Shown piece by piece: positions 1 to 6,758 of a DNA stretch of 11,209 bases (positions are counted from its first letter, which is position 1; each line of letters opens with the position of its first letter). The stretch comes from CANLBN01 sp034111645. GTDB lineage: Bacteria; Pseudomonadota; Gammaproteobacteria; Pseudomonadales; Cellvibrionaceae. The notes under the pieces were generated by a model. That model was not told the origin of the DNA. It ran no database searches and saw only the letters and a program-made list of their open reading frames with translations. The stretch spans positions 1 through 11,209 of the forward strand of contig JAWUWW010000045.1 of assembly GCA_034111645.1 (NCBI GenBank), in the 5' to 3' direction. The position numbers and the translations under genes are program-made.

Positions 1-100
1 ATTGGAACCACCTGATCCCATACCGAACTCAGACGTGAAACGATTCCTCGCCGATGGTAGTGTGGGGTTTCCCCATGTGAGAGTAGGTCATCGTCAAGCT
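1..100 (+). rRNA. rrf: 5S ribosomal RNA, 3' part (5' end outside window)
   Basis: This is the distal four-fifths of a 5S rRNA. The stretch CCGAACTCAGACGTGAAACG (22-41) is the conserved loop B/helix III region, and GATGGTAGTGTGGGG...CCCCATG (53-76) is the helix IV/V hairpin. GAGAGTAGG follows (81-87 region). The tail GTCAAGC (93-99) would pair with the missing 5' end. By comparison with E. coli 5S about 20-25 nt are missing at the left edge, so only the end of the gene is present. It marks the end of an rRNA operon transcribed to the right; a strong terminator follows at once. Confidence 0.95.
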
Positions 101-107
101 TTTATTT

Positions 108-140
108 AAAAACCCAGCCTTAACCGCTGGGTTTTTTTTT
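108..140 (+). terminator. Intrinsic terminator of the rRNA operon
   Basis: The arms AAACCCAGC (110-118) and GCTGGGTTT (126-134) are perfectly complementary around a 7-nt loop, and the A/T pairs extend to 108/136. A run of nine T follows (132-140). It sits directly downstream of the 5S end. The flanking A and T runs would also allow weak termination from the opposite strand. Confidence 0.93.
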
Positions 141-168
141 GAATTAAATTTAGATATATATCTATAAT
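139..168 (+). promoter_or_regulatory. Putative sigma70 promoter overlapping a 14-bp palindrome
   Basis: TTGAAT (139-144) and TATAAT (163-168) are separated by 18 bp, which is a good vegetative promoter by inspection. The perfect 14-bp palindrome TAGATATATATCTA (151-164) fills the end of the spacer and overlaps the -10, a typical place for a repressor operator. The -35 shares bases with the T-run of the rRNA terminator. The predicted start near 175 would give a leader of about 110 nt before the GFA-family gene. Promoter and operator are inferred from the sequence only, and such A/T palindromes can arise by chance. Confidence 0.5.
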
Positions 169-284
169 GACTATGTTTCAAAGTTATTTTTATATCAGAG
201 CTGTCATATTTGTTGAAAATTAGTTTTTTTATATCTCGTCGCTCTTATGTTTTAATGCATATAAATAATTAGGGAGTATCTTCA

Positions 285-698
285 ATGCAATATCCTGTTT
301 ACGGTTCATGTCAATGCGGTCAAGTTAAGTACAAATTATTAGAAAAGCCATCAATGGTTATTGCATGTCATTGTAATGCGTGTCAGATTTTATCAACGAG
401 TGTTTTTAGTATTACTTCTATTATTGATTCAGATAAAATTGAATTTGAAGGCGAAATGAAGGAGTGGAGTCGTCCTAGTGATAGCGGCAATATCAGTGCT
501 GCAAAGTTTTGTCCTAATTGTGGCAATCGAATTTACCACTATAACCCAGCAGATCCTGACAAATTAAAGGTAAAGTTAAGACCTGAGATTCCACTAGACT
601 GTGTTGACTTTAAACCCGTTGCGCATATTTGGACGAGTAAAAAAATGGAATGGTTTGATATACCTGATGATGTTAGAAATATTAAGGAGCAATCTTAG
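285..698 (+). CDS. GFA/CENP-V domain zinc-binding protein
   Basis: This 137-residue protein has the complete cysteine pattern of the GFA family (glutathione-dependent formaldehyde-activating enzyme-like, Pfam GFA): C9-x-C11, C28-x-C30-x2-C33 and C76-x2-C79, seven zinc-ligand cysteines in all. The context SCQCGQVKY near the N-terminus and FCPNCGNRIY near 75-84 is also typical. Length matches the family (about 110-150 aa), so it appears intact. Biochemical roles in this family are poorly defined. One member was reported to help condense glutathione with formaldehyde, but most paralogs have no proven activity, so no substrate is assigned. The ATG at 285 has a good Shine-Dalgarno, AGGGAG (271-276), 8 nt upstream. 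It stands alone, behind the rRNA terminator and ahead of a 206-bp gap, and is likely driven by the promoter at 139-168. Cytoplasmic: no signal peptide or membrane segment is visible. Confidence 0.9.
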   Translation: MQYPVYGSCQCGQVKYKLLEKPSMVIACHCNACQILSTSVFSITSIIDSDKIEFEGEMKEWSRPSDSGNISAAKFCPNCGNRIYHYNPADPDKLKVKLRPEIPLDCVDFKPVAHIWTSKKMEWFDIPDDVRNIKEQS

Positions 699-760
699 CC
701 ATGAATATTACAGAAACTAAAAATGTAAACTAATTCACTCTACCGCTATCAGTACAACCC

Positions 761-805
761 TATCATGACAAGCAAAGGATGTTCTGTCCTTTAGTTGTCA
801 TGATA
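761..805. repeat. Long imperfect inverted repeat (19-bp arms, 7-nt loop)
   Basis: The arms 761-779 (TATCATGACAAGCAAAGGA) and 787-805 (TCCTTTAGTTGTCATGATA) pair at 17 of 19 positions. The outer 11 bp and inner 6 bp are perfect around a 2-nt mismatch, and the loop is TGTTCTG. On the + strand it is followed by A6, not a T-run, and on the - strand there is no T-run either, so it is not a textbook terminator. It lies between the GFA-family gene and purL. It could be a REP- or MITE-like element, a dyad operator or a 3'-end protecting hairpin. The inverted repeat is directly visible; its function is unknown. Confidence 0.75.
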
Positions 806-812
806 AAAAATT

Positions 813-869
813 AACAGCTTTAATATTCATATTATAAGGGCTGTTTTAGCTTATTTTATCTAGTACAAT
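813..869 (+). promoter_or_regulatory. Candidate purL promoter region
   Basis: This A/T-rich stretch immediately upstream of purL contains possible -10 hexamers TATTAT (830-835) and TACAAT (864-869), neither with a good -35. A 6-bp inverted repeat, AACAGC (813-818) / GCTGTT (840-845), flanks the first one. I saw nothing like the 16-bp E. coli PurR operator and no purine riboswitch core. Some promoter must lie in the gap because the neighbouring gene is unrelated, but its exact position is a guess. Confidence 0.3.
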
Positions 870-904
870 GAATTCAAATTTTCCTTCCTTTTAAAGATGA
901 CTGC

Positions 905-3900
905 ATGAATATGTTGATACTTAGTGGCGGTGCTGCTCTCTCTGATTTTAGACTCCAAAAATTACAGCAAGCCATACAAGAAATAGACCCACTTTTGCAG
1001 TTACAAAGCAGCCAATATACTCACTTTGTCGAGTTAACTGCGGCTCTCACTAAACCCGAAACAACAGTTTTGCTGAAGCTTCTAGAATACGGTGATATAG
1101 GTCATCAACATACTGATAATCTTGAAACAGATTACTTGTTTGTTGCAACTCCAAGACCGGGAACAATTTCACCTTGGTCATCAAAAGCAACTGATATTGC
1201 TCACAATGCTGGCCTACACAACATAAAAAGAATAGAGCGCGGTATTACTTACAAAATATCAGGCAATTCAATATCACCTGTAAAAATTGCTCAACTAGAG
1301 TTATGCCTACATGATCGAATGACTGAAGTAGTTTTTAACAAACTCGAAGCAGTTGAAAATTTATTTCAAAGCGCCGCACCTGCTGAGCAAAGAGAAATTA
1401 ATATTATCGATGAAGGCAAAGATGCTCTTGTTAAAGCAAATATTGATTTAGGTTTAGCGCTTGCTGATGACGAAATAGATTATCTTGTCGAAAGTTTTCT
1501 AAATCTTGATCGCAATCCTGTCGACGTTGAACTAATGATGTTTGCGCAAGCTAACTCTGAACATTGTCGACATAAAATATTTAATGCCTCTTGGACAATC
1601 GATGGTAAAGACCAACCTGTGTCTTTATTTCAAATGATAAAAAATACTTATGAAAAATCTGGTGATAATGTGTTGTCTGCATATTCAGATAACGCATCGG
1701 TTGTGGTTGGTAATACGGCAGGTAGATTTTATCCAAATCCAGAAGATCAAAAGTATAGTTATACCCTAGAACCCATTCATTTGTTGATGAAGGTTGAGAC
1801 ACATAATCACCCAACAGCAATAGCTCCTTTTCCTGGTGCAGGAACCGGTGCAGGTGGCGAGATTCGAGATGAAGGAGCTGTTGGTCGAGGCTCTAAACCA
1901 AAAGTTGGCCTCACTGGTTTTAGTGTGTCTAATTTACAAATACCCGAATACACAATGCCTTGGGAAGAAAATTACGGTAAACCAGGTCGAATCGTAAGTG
2001 CTTTAGATATTATGCTTGAGGGGCCAATTGGTGGTGCGGCTTTTAACAATGAATTTGGTCGCCCCAATATTTGCGGCTATTTCAGAACTTTTGAGATGGA
2101 CTTTGATGGTGAACGCCGTGGTTATCACAAACCGATTATGCTTGCTGGTGGTTACGGCAATATTAAAGCTGAGCACGTCGTTAAAGAAGAGTTTTCACCA
2201 GGTGCAAAATTAATTGTGCTAGGTGGACCGGCTATGTTGATTGGTTTGGGTGGTGGTGCTGCCTCTTCAATGTCATCTGGTACTTCTGCAGAGGATTTAG
2301 ATTTTGCATCAGTGCAGCGTCAAAATCCTGAAATGGAACGCCGCTGCCAAGAGGTAATTGATCAGTGCTGGCAGCACGGTGATAGAAATCCTATTACATT
2401 TATACATGATGTTGGTGCAGGTGGTTTGTCGAATGCATTTCCAGAACTAGTTAAAGATGGAGGTTGTGGCGGCCACTTTGAATTGCGATGCGTACCCAAC
2501 GACGAGCCAAGCATGAGCCCATTGGCTATATGGTCTAACGAATCACAAGAGCGTTATGTCATAGCCGTTATGCCTGAAGACCTGTCTCGTTTTGAATCTA
2601 TTTGCAAAAGAGAACGCTGCCCCTACGCCATTGTTGGAGTTGCCACAGATGATCAGCACTTATTGCTAAACGATACCTTGCTAAATGCCAAGCCTGTTGA
2701 TCTACCCATGTCGATCTTATTTGGTAAACCACCTAAAATGCATCGCAATGCCGATCAACATGAAGCAAATATGGTTGAATTTGATACCTCCTCATTAGAC
2801 CTAGCAGATGCTATAAATCGTGTACTTAAGCATCCGACGGTGGCGAGCAAATCGTTTTTGATCACCATAGGTGACCGTTCAGTTACCGGCCAAGTTGTAC
2901 GCGATCAATTTGTCGGTCCATGGCAAATACCCGTGGCTGACTGCGCTGTTACTACTGTTGCATACGATACTCACCTAGGTAATTACTATGGTGAGGCAAT
3001 GGCCATTGGCGAGCGCACACCCATGGCATTACTTGATGCTCCTGCCTCAGGACGCATGGCAATTGGCGAGGCAATTACTAACATTGCTGCTACACAAATT
3101 GGCCAACTAAGTGATATTAAGCTCTCTGCAAACTGGATGTGTGCAGCAGGGCATAAAGGTGAGGACGAAAAATTATTTCGTACCGTTGAAGCCATCGGCA
3201 TGGAGCTTTGTCCAGAATTAGGTATTACCATACCTGTTGGCAAAGACTCAATGTCAATGAAAACGGTGTGGAGTGAAGACGGCACCGAAAAAGCTATTAC
3301 ATCACCTTTATCATTAGTAATTTCTGCGTTTGCACCTGTTGTTGATGTGCGCAAGACACTGACTCCAGAGCTACGAAATAATAACGATAGCCAGCTCTTA
3401 CTCATAGATTTAGGCAAAGGCCAGCAGCGCCTAGGCGCATCAATTTTTGCGCAAGTTCATAAGCAATTAGGCAGAACTGTTCCAGATCTTGATCAAGCAA
3501 AATTATTAAAAGGCTTTTTTAATGCTATGCAGTCTTGCCTAATAGATGACTGTCTACTTGCATATCATGATAGAAGTGATGGCGGTTTATTAGCAACCTT
3601 ATGTGAAATGTCATTTGCAGGGCACTGTGGTATTGATATCGATTTATCCACTATCAGCGGTGCAAATAATAATGCTGATAATTTAGCGGCATTGTTTAAC
3701 GAAGAGCTTGGTGCTGTGGTTCAAGTCGCAAACGATCAAATAGAAAAAGTTAAAGTAAATTTTGCGGCTCAAGGCTTAGACGACTGCATTCATGTTATTG
3801 GCAAATTAAATAATACCGATGCCATTCAGCTTAAATACCAAGGCTCCGCTTTATTTGAAGCATCCCGTGCAGATTTACAAGCCACTTGGAGCGAAGTTAG

Positions 3901-4819
3901 TTATCGCATGCAAGTGCTGCGAGATAATCCACAATGTGCAGATCAAGAGCACGCATTAATAAAGCAAAATGATCCTGGATTAAGTGTATCTCTAAGTTAC
4001 GACATTAACGATGATATATCTGCTCCATATATTAATAATGGTACACGCCCTAGTGTGGCTATTTTAAGAGAGCAGGGCGTTAACGGTCATGTAGAAATGG
4101 CAGCAGCGTTTGATAGAGCAGGATTCCAAGCGCACGATGTGCATATGAGTGATATTTTAACGGGTAGAGTCAATCTTAATGACTTTAAAGGCTTGGCTGC
4201 TTGTGGTGGTTTCTCTTATGGTGATGTTCTTGGGGCCGGAGAGGGTTGGGCAAAGACGATTCTTTTTAATGCCTTAGCCCGGGATCAATTTGAAGTATTT
4301 TTTACGCGCCCCGATACTTTTAGTTTAGGTGTTTGTAATGGTTGTCAGATGATGTCGAACCTAAAAGAGTTGATTCCTGGGGCTGCGCATTGGCCACATT
4401 TTGGACGCAATAAATCAGAGCAGTTTGAAGCGCGATTTAGCCTAGTGAAAATTCAAAAAACACCTTCAATCTTTTTACAGGGCATGGAGGGTTCGCATAT
4501 ACCGGTTGCTATTGCTCACGGTGAAGGCAAGTCCGAATTTGCAAGCCAAGAGAGCTTTCAGCAATGCGACTCTAGTGGTTTAGTTTCTCTGCGTTATGTT
4601 GATAACAATATTAAATTAGCATCGAGCTATCCTGCTAATCCAAATGGATCTGCAGGCGCAATAGCGAGCGTGACCTCAACAGATGGGCGTTCAACGATAA
4701 TGATGCCTCACCCTGAGCGTGTCTTCCGTGCAGTCACTAATTCTTGGCATCCTCAAGATTGGAGTGAAGATGGGGCATGGTTACGTATGTTTCGCAATGC
4801 GCGCGTATTTGTTGATTAA
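905..4819 (+). CDS. purL: Phosphoribosylformylglycinamidine synthase (FGAM synthase)
   Basis: This cytoplasmic enzyme of de novo purine synthesis converts FGAR, ATP and glutamine to FGAM. At 1304 residues it is the full-length single-chain form (E. coli about 1295). The N-terminal PurS-like domain covers about 1-140 (PRPGTISPWSSKATDIAHN is typical), followed by a linker. The synthase core carries ANSEHCRH (217-223, H220), VETHNHPTA (297-305), the glycine-rich LGGPAMLIGLGGG, HDVGAGGLSNAF, IPVGKDSMSMKT and YHDRSDGGL. The class I glutaminase domain runs from about R1048 to the end, with nucleophile C1144 in GVCNGCQMM and the pair H1269/E1271 in PHPER. These sit exactly nine residues beyond the Salmonella triad (1135/1260/1262), so the enzyme should be active. 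Start: homologs begin like MLILRG..ALS, which fits M3 (911) as well as M1 (905), and neither has a clear Shine-Dalgarno. It is monocistronic by spacing. Confidence 0.98.
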   Translation: MNMLILSGGAALSDFRLQKLQQAIQEIDPLLQLQSSQYTHFVELTAALTKPETTVLLKLLEYGDIGHQHTDNLETDYLFVATPRPGTISPWSSKATDIAHNAGLHNIKRIERGITYKISGNSISPVKIAQLELCLHDRMTEVVFNKLEAVENLFQSAAPAEQREINIIDEGKDALVKANIDLGLALADDEIDYLVESFLNLDRNPVDVELMMFAQANSEHCRHKIFNASWTIDGKDQPVSLFQMIKNTYEKSGDNVLSAYSDNASVVVGNTAGRFYPNPEDQKYSYTLEPIHLLMKVETHNHPTAIAPFPGAGTGAGGEIRDEGAVGRGSKPKVGLTGFSVSNLQIPEYTMPWEENYGKPGRIVSALDIMLEGPIGGAAFNNEFGRPNICGYFRTFEMDFDGERRGYHKPIMLAGGYGNIKAEHVVKEEFSPGAKLIVLGGPAMLIGLGGGAASSMSSGTSAEDLDFASVQRQNPEMERRCQEVIDQCWQHGDRNPITFIHDVGAGGLSNAFPELVKDGGCGGHFELRCVPNDEPSMSPLAIWSNESQERYVIAVMPEDLSRFESICKRERCPYAIVGVATDDQHLLLNDTLLNAKPVDLPMSILFGKPPKMHRNADQHEANMVEFDTSSLDLADAINRVLKHPTVASKSFLITIGDRSVTGQVVRDQFVGPWQIPVADCAVTTVAYDTHLGNYYGEAMAIGERTPMALLDAPASGRMAIGEAITNIAATQIGQLSDIKLSANWMCAAGHKGEDEKLFRTVEAIGMELCPELGITIPVGKDSMSMKTVWSEDGTEKAITSPLSLVISAFAPVVDVRKTLTPELRNNNDSQLLLIDLGKGQQRLGASIFAQVHKQLGRTVPDLDQAKLLKGFFNAMQSCLIDDCLLAYHDRSDGGLLATLCEMSFAGHCGIDIDLSTISGANNNADNLAALFNEELGAVVQVANDQIEKVKVNFAAQGLDDCIHVIGKLNNTDAIQLKYQGSALFEASRADLQATWSEVSYRMQVLRDNPQCADQEHALIKQNDPGLSVSLSYDINDDISAPYINNGTRPSVAILREQGVNGHVEMAAAFDRAGFQAHDVHMSDILTGRVNLNDFKGLAACGGFSYGDVLGAGEGWAKTILFNALARDQFEVFFTRPDTFSLGVCNGCQMMSNLKELIPGAAHWPHFGRNKSEQFEARFSLVKIQKTPSIFLQGMEGSHIPVAIAHGEGKSEFASQESFQQCDSSGLVSLRYVDNNIKLASSYPANPNGSAGAIASVTSTDGRSTIMMPHPERVFRAVTNSWHPQDWSEDGAWLRMFRNARVFVD

Positions 4820-4821
4820 AA

Positions 4822-4861
4822 TGTAAATCAAGACTAACCACTTCATTTACAGCAATTTTTT
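4822..4861 (+). terminator. Weak terminator-like hairpin after purL
   Basis: TGTAAAT (4822-4828) and ATTTACA (4845-4851) form a perfect 7-bp inverted repeat with a 16-nt loop. It begins 3 nt after the purL stop and is followed by T6 (4856-4861). The position and T-run fit an intrinsic terminator, but the stem is short and A/T-rich with a long loop, so it would be weak. Confidence 0.4.
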
Positions 4862-4869
4862 AATTAACG

Positions 4870-4909
4870 ACTAAACTTATATTTAACATAAATTATTTAT
4901 AAGTTTAGT
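4870..4909. repeat. 12-bp perfect inverted repeat just before the lipoprotein start
   Basis: ACTAAACTTATA (4870-4881) and TATAAGTTTAGT (4898-4909) are exact reverse complements with a 16-nt A/T spacer. The right arm ends 6 nt before the ATG at 4916, where a Shine-Dalgarno would be expected and none is seen. It could be a regulator-binding dyad overlapping the promoter, an mRNA hairpin controlling translation, or part of the purL 3' end. Confidence 0.6.
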
Positions 4910-4915
4910 TCTGTC

Positions 4916-5515
4916 ATGCAACGAACTTCATCTAAAGTTAACGTATTAGGTCTCGCCATCTCAATTTTTTTAATGGCCTGTACAACTGTGCCCAAAAATT
5001 TTGACCAGTCTGAGTCTATTCAATATAAACCAAATTCAAACAGCACTCTAACAAATAAAAATTTACCTATTAATACCGCAATATTTATAGATAATAACTA
5101 TATTGAGGATAATGTCTCGAAGAAAAGTGATCCTATTAATCATAATAAGGTAAAGCCTCCAACAAATAAGGTAAAGCCTCCAACAGTTAATAAAAATCAA
5201 AATGTTATCTCTGATACCAATGATCAAAAAAAGACACCTACTATTAACAAGGAAAGTAAAGCTAAGGCCAGTCAGGTAAAAACGGATGATAACAATTTTA
5301 AAAACGCTCAAATGAAAAAAACAAATAAAAAACAAAATGAAAGAGTCCGCCAATCAAATCAAGAGAGTGCCGTATCTACAGCTACAATAGTAAGTAAAGA
5401 TAAGGCAACACCGAAAGTAATATCTAAAAAAAAAGCAACCGAAGATACAGCAAAATTGTTAGAAAAAGATCCTACTATTAGCGCGATAAAAGAAAAAATT
5501 TTTACAATCCCATAG
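4916..5515 (+). CDS. Lys/Asn-rich lipoprotein, probable 5' part of a frameshifted gene
   Basis: No known family recognised. The N-terminus is a clear lipoprotein signal: basic MQRTSSK, a hydrophobic stretch at about 8-20 and the lipobox L19-M20-A21-C22, so the product should be acylated at C22 and anchored in the envelope. The mature part (about 28-199) is low-complexity and hydrophilic, rich in Lys, Asn, Ser and Thr, and probably disordered. A 21-bp tandem duplication (5144-5185) produces the doubled segment KVKPPTN/KVKPPTV. Base composition is much more A/T-rich than in purL. The frame stops at TAG 5513-5515 while the -1 frame is open from 5482 to 6591 with no ATG before 6130. The two reading frames are therefore most simply one gene interrupted by a one-base indel near the A6T5 run at 5493-5503. 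No Shine-Dalgarno is seen before the ATG, and a 12-bp dyad lies just upstream. Confidence 0.6.
   Translation: MQRTSSKVNVLGLAISIFLMACTTVPKNFDQSESIQYKPNSNSTLTNKNLPINTAIFIDNNYIEDNVSKKSDPINHNKVKPPTNKVKPPTVNKNQNVISDTNDQKKTPTINKESKAKASQVKTDDNNFKNAQMKKTNKKQNERVRQSNQESAVSTATIVSKDKATPKVISKKKATEDTAKLLEKDPTISAIKEKIFTIP
5144..5185 (+). repeat. 21-bp perfect tandem duplication inside the lipoprotein gene
   Basis: Two exact head-to-tail copies of a 21-bp unit beginning AATAAGGTAAAGCC occupy 5144-5164 and 5165-5185. The length is a multiple of three, so it adds seven residues without breaking the frame. This looks like recent replication slippage in a tolerant, probably disordered linker. Confidence 0.95.
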
Positions 5516-6591
5516 CTTCTGAGACACTTATATCTATAGAAGTAAGTTCATATTCTAATGTTTTTATCGTTAACGATAAGCCAAAAAATTCTGAAGATTT
5601 GCAGGGGACTCTTGCATTAAAAAATACGTCAGACGATAAAAAACTTAAAAATAATAATTTATTGATAGATATTGATATCGACGCTACAGGGCAACAAGAA
5701 ACTGACGTTAATAAAAGCCAAGAAAAAAATTCTGAGTCTTTTGATGCATTTCTTAAAATAGAAAATGAATCTGTTAATAAAGATGAAAAATACGAAAATA
5801 GTGTATTGTCCAATAACTCAAATGTCGTTAAAAATGATTTATTTAATAATTTAAATGATGATGTATCTTTAAAGAAGAAAGCTGCACTTTTAACAGTCAC
5901 AGATACAGCCTTAAATAAACTCAATGATAAAGAAGATTTTAAAGGCGAGGTATTTAATATTGTCAAGCAAGCAAATGAGCTTATTAGTGAAGATAATAAA
6001 AATAATATTACAAACTCGTTATCAATTAATATTGATCAATTGTTATCTTTCAATTGGACATTGTTTGTACCCGCCAAGGGACAATATAGTGATTCAAAGT
6101 ATAGCTATTGCTTAAAAGTATTAGATGAAATGCGTGCTGGACTATATCAAGTTCAGACCCCTTTTAAAATTAACCTTCTTGATAAAAACGAGTGGAAGCA
6201 GCATTTAGATGGTGTGACTTTAGTGCAGGTTAACGACGTAGAACTCGAGCTATATACCATCAAAGACAACGCTACCTCTTTTAATGCGGTAGCATCTGTT
6301 TTTAATGCCGATAAAATACTATCAACTATTTTGCCGGGTGTTAGTAGTACTAATGATCAATTTTTTGGGGTTTTTGCCTATTCTGATTTTAATCAACAAA
6401 GTGTCGGTGGAGCAGGTCGTTTTTATTCGAAAGATACCATAAAAAATATACAGTCTTATCTTATAAAATGGAATCTTGAGTATTATCTTTTGAATGCAGA
6501 AGTCAAAGACAAGCGTTATAGGTTACTAGAAATCATCCCTCTTCTAACCAGTCAACAAAAGCGCGTCAAAAACTGCCGATGGCGACATTAA
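5482..6591 (+). pseudogene. 3' part of the frameshifted lipoprotein gene (unknown C-terminal domain)
   Basis: This frame is open from 5482 (after TAG 5479-5481) to TAA 6589-6591. The only early start is a TTG at 5599 with no convincing ribosome-binding site, giving 330 residues; the first ATG is at 6130. Residues 1-140 from the TTG continue the hydrophilic Asn/Lys/Asp/Ser-rich style of the upstream lipoprotein. From about residue 145 (around W153, LLSFNWTLFVPAKGQ) to the end it becomes a normal-looking globular domain of about 170 residues with many aromatic residues, such as LELYTIK, FFGVFAYSDF and LEYYLL. I do not recognise the family. I infer that this is the functional C-terminal domain of the lipoprotein starting at 4916, tethered to the membrane by the long linker. 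The last residues (KNCRWRH) are atypical, and a second frame change near 6548-6591 could extend the protein to 6673. A sequencing error would give the same picture, in which case the gene is intact. Confidence 0.6.
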
Positions 6592-6758
6592 AGTGTTTCT
6601 GCCTGCTAACCCCTTATGTCGTTATGCTAACAATTATAAATACATGCTATTTTTAGTGGCATCAATCTCTTAAACTCATGCTAACGTAAATTAAATACTC
6701 ATATAAAAAAAGATAGTTAAGTTAAAAAGCTTTCTATCTGGTGCAGGCTAGTTGAATA

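Noticed and set aside
741..904. Purine riboswitch or PurR operator upstream of purL
   Set aside because: No conserved purine riboswitch core and nothing resembling the 16-bp PurR palindrome could be found by eye.
1581..1820. 79-codon open frame on the - strand
   Set aside because: It is antisense to the most conserved PurL motifs (VETHNHPTA) and has no ribosome-binding site or family likeness.
2986..3417. 143-codon open frame on the - strand
   Set aside because: It is antisense to the conserved synthase core of purL, whose frame is continuous and matches the family throughout.
5492..5503. Programmed -1 ribosomal frameshift site
   Set aside because: In the zero frame the codons are GAA AAA ATT TTT, which do not make a slippery heptamer. 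No stimulatory hairpin or upstream Shine-Dalgarno-like element is evident.
5502..5966. 154-codon - strand frame over the low-complexity region, rich in Leu, Ser and Phe
   Set aside because: Ser/Leu/Phe-rich antisense frames are expected opposite Lys/Asn/Glu-rich coding sequence. The + strand frame is longer and continues a lipoprotein.
6711..6739. AGATAG/CTATCT inverted repeat before the DUF3833 gene
   Set aside because: Only 6 bp with a 17-nt loop and no T-run, within the range expected by chance in A/T-rich DNA.
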